Assembly (NCBI GenBank): GCA_963803845.1
Contig: CAWDNZ010000005.1
Coordinates: 1,054,001-1,118,000, forward strand
Direction: 5' to 3'
DNA: 64,000 nucleotides
DNA from: JABDIY01 sp963803845
GTDB lineage: Bacteria > Actinomycetota > Acidimicrobiia > Acidimicrobiales > SZUA-35
Within the stretch, counting starts at the first letter, position 1. Every line of letters starts with the position of its first letter. The position numbers and the translations under genes are program-made. Shown here in pieces: positions 62,345 through 64,000 of the stretch. The notes under the pieces are model-generated. The model made no database searches, was not told the DNA's origin, and was given only the letters and a program-made list of their open reading frames with translations.

Positions 62345-62626
62345 TCAGTCAGATTCCTCGGGCACCAGCAGTGCCACCTCGATTTGATCGAGCGCCCGCA
62401 CGAATTCTTGCACCCGGCGCAGGTTCCCGTTACTGAATTGCGGAATCAGCTCGCTGATCTCGGACTTCACATTGGGAAGCGCGGCGGCGTTATAGCAGTC
62501 GAGAAGGGTGTCGATGCAGTCAGCAACGGCCACGAATTTCTTGTCTCCAATGAATTCGCGGGCTGTGGCGATCGTTTCGGTTACGGATGGGCGGGCGACA
62601 GATGCAGGGTGGTTGGCTACGTTCAT
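62345..62626 (-). CDS. Small helical hypothetical protein
   Basis: A 93-residue soluble protein predicted to be mostly alpha helical (TETIATAREFIGDKKFVAVADCIDTLLDCYNAA, shown here only as a pattern of amphipathic helices; two Cys near residues 37 and 43). No family is recognised. It is convergent with the flavoprotein gene. Confidence 0.6.
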   Translation of the reverse strand: MNVANHPASVARPSVTETIATAREFIGDKKFVAVADCIDTLLDCYNAAALPNVKSEISELIPQFSNGNLRRVQEFVRALDQIEVALLVPEESD

Positions 62627-62927
62627 GGGGGATGCTTCCTACTGGGGCCAACAGACACGTTGGACACTTGACTGATTAACCGATTGGAGGGCCGGAGAGT
62701 TCCCGGTCCCTGCGATGAATCCATGAGATCGTCATTTTACCGGAATCGCTCGCAGTCGGTCGTTGGTGTTTCGGATGTAGTAGTCGTTCGGTGGCGGGGG
62801 ACATAGGTCTCTATTGAAGAATGCTGGCGTGCGCGAGAATGCAAATCAAAGAAGAACGGTTGAGGGACTGCCGCCAGTGACGCTCGACGGCGGGAGACCG
62901 TTCCCCACACCCAGAGGGGTAAATGAC

Positions 62928-63290
62928 ATGACAACAACAAAAGACATGCAACCAATTCTTGAGAACATCAAGGGCATCCGGGATTCGTTATCAGTCCGCC
63001 GAGTGTTCGGGGACGCCTACGACCTTGACGGAGTGACCATCATTCCTGTAGCCCGAGTAGCTGGGGGAGCTGGTGGTGGCGGCGGGGAGGCCACCGAAGA
63101 CGATGGCGGCGGGAACGGCTTCGGCAGCGGCTTCGGACTCGCGGTTTACCCCGTCGGGGTGTATGAGGTCCACGACGGCACCGTGCAGTGGAAACCATCG
63201 GTTGACGTCAACCGTCTGGCCAAGGGCGGTCAAGTCCTTGCTGGCATCACCGCCGTGTGCGTGACGCTAGTCCTCCTGCGTCGACGCTGA
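62928..63290 (+). CDS. GerW/YtfJ-family sporulation-like protein
   Basis: A 120-residue GerW-family protein. The domain shows VFGDAYDLDGVTIIPVARV, a Gly-rich segment (GGAGGGGGEATEDDGGG), FGLAVYPVGVYEVHDGTVQW, and a C-terminal hydrophobic helix with an RRR end. In Bacillus the relative affects spore germination, but the family is widespread in non-sporulating Actinobacteria, so no spore role is implied. The ATG at 62928 is preceded by AGAGGGG at 8 nt. Confidence 0.9.
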   Translation: MTTTKDMQPILENIKGIRDSLSVRRVFGDAYDLDGVTIIPVARVAGGAGGGGGEATEDDGGGNGFGSGFGLAVYPVGVYEVHDGTVQWKPSVDVNRLAKGGQVLAGITAVCVTLVLLRRR

Positions 63291-63479
63291 GGCCACCCGA
63301 GCACCGGACGGCCTCCCAATTGTGGCGGAAATCCATCACGGGCGTTGAGACTTCTTTCGAGCGCGCCTGCGTTGATCAACCCAATCCGATGGCCAGGAGC
63401 TTCTCGTAGATGACGGGGACGGATTCGTTGATGACTGCGCACTTCACACCAAGCGGGATGGCTGGCACCAACCGTTGCG

Positions 63480-64000
63480 CTACCTCGAACCGAGCGCCTC
63501 TATCGAGCCGACCCCCGGTACGGATTGGGTGACGGTCGGTTCGCCGTAATAGCGAATAGTGCCGACTCCGGCTAGGGACAGATCCAAAGTATCGGTGGCC
63601 CAAACAGTGACCACGCCCACTCCGGCGGAATCAACAATTGCAACGGTTGCCACAAGATCCGCTCCATCGAAACTCCCTGCACCGGCGAGCACCACTTCCA
63701 GCCGATCCGTTCGTCCGCTGACGACGATCCGGCCCGCACCTGGCAACGACACGTCGAGCGCGGAAGTGGCAAGACTCGGAGCAGATATTGTCCCCGCCCC
63801 CGCCATCTCCAATTTGAGCTCATTGGCGGTGGCGCATTGCGCCAGATCGATCAACCCGGCACCGCTCAAAACGACGCCGGTCAGCTCCGGACATCCCAAC
63901 CGGTACACAACTCCGTCGGTCGGATCGATGTCGATCCCCGACTGGGTCGAGATTGTCAGCGTGCTCCCAGACACCTTCGTCTCAATCCGGTCCAGCAGAT
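63480..64000 (-). CDS. DUF2807 (auto-transporter adhesin head GIN-like) protein, 5' end outside window
   Basis: The reading frame is open to the right edge (LLDRIETKVSGSTLTIS precedes the GTG at 63974), so the N-terminus is cut off. The visible 173 residues form a right-handed parallel-helix-like repeat with SGAGLIDL, AGAGTISA, PGAGRIVV, AGAGSFDG and AGVGTIRY turns, typical of DUF2807 in secreted or lipoproteins. A surface role is likely; the specific function is unknown. Confidence 0.88.
   Translation of the reverse strand, partial: LLDRIETKVSGSTLTISTQSGIDIDPTDGVVYRLGCPELTGVVLSGAGLIDLAQCATANELKLEMAGAGTISAPSLATSALDVSLPGAGRIVVSGRTDRLEVVLAGAGSFDGADLVATVAIVDSAGVGVVTVWATDTLDLSLAGVGTIRYYGEPTVTQSVPGVGSIEALGSR

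Noticed and set aside
1..64000. CRISPR arrays, rRNA or tRNA genes, complete insertion sequences or a replication origin
   Set aside because: No regularly spaced short repeats, no transposase with DDE motifs, no RNA gene signatures and no DnaA-box cluster were seen; the only recombinase is a remnant.

Overview
The window reads as chromosome of a high-GC Gram-positive bacterium, most likely an actinobacterium and plausibly an acidimicrobial (Ilumatobacter-like) lineage. The basis is the gene content: F420-type flavin enzymes (PPOX and LLM families), DUF2510/DUF4190 and DUF2752 proteins, a class F sortase beside a DUF4397 wall protein, a GerW-family protein, and frequent GTG starts with short ATGA/GTGA overlaps. 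This is inference from families; no rRNA or tRNA was found to fix the taxonomy.

Layout. 1-14.6 kb: ordinary metabolic and membrane genes (DEAD-box helicase cut by the left edge, Rieske oxygenase, frameshifted haloalkane dehalogenase, PlsC-type acyltransferase, DUF4214-SGNH esterase, Na+/H+ antiporter plus stress protein, xylose isomerase, CLC chloride transporter, membrane GGDEF protein). 15-19.7 kb: a CBS protein and a tad-type pilus cassette (two TadE, one TadG, one Flp-like pilin with a large extra domain). 19.7-23.5 kb: HNH protein, F420/PPOX enzyme, a 2OG-oxygenase/amine-oxidase pair and a conserved hypothetical. 23.6-36 kb: an accessory zone with three toxin-antitoxin modules, an integrase remnant, a 132-bp direct repeat, and four copies of a dispersed intergenic repeat, mixed with single genes (HAD phosphatase, LLM oxidoreductase, RNase HI, UbiA, PhnA).

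36.2-51.7 kb is the centrepiece: a three-gene, translationally coupled polyunsaturated-fatty-acid (PUFA) or secondary-lipid synthase. It has a PfaD enoyl reductase, then KS-AT-ACP-ACP-KR, then a 2791-residue protein with KS-CLF-AT-four hotdog modules-acylglycerolphosphate acyltransferase-PKS-type dehydratase. The two ACPs are encoded by a perfect 275-bp tandem duplication. An integral acyltransferase suggests the product is passed straight to a glycerolipid. No phosphopantetheinyl transferase is in the window.

51.8-64 kb: a DUF3179 lipoprotein gene interrupted by one in-frame UGA exactly at the first cysteine of the family's CPLC motif, followed at bacterial SECIS distance by a perfect 8-bp hairpin with a G-led loop. 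This makes it a candidate selenoprotein and is the most novel observation here. Then come PPK2, an MFS transporter, a methyltransferase, a patatin, an acyltransferase, sortase plus DUF4397, a disulfide-type flavoprotein, GerW, and a DUF2807 protein cut by the right edge.
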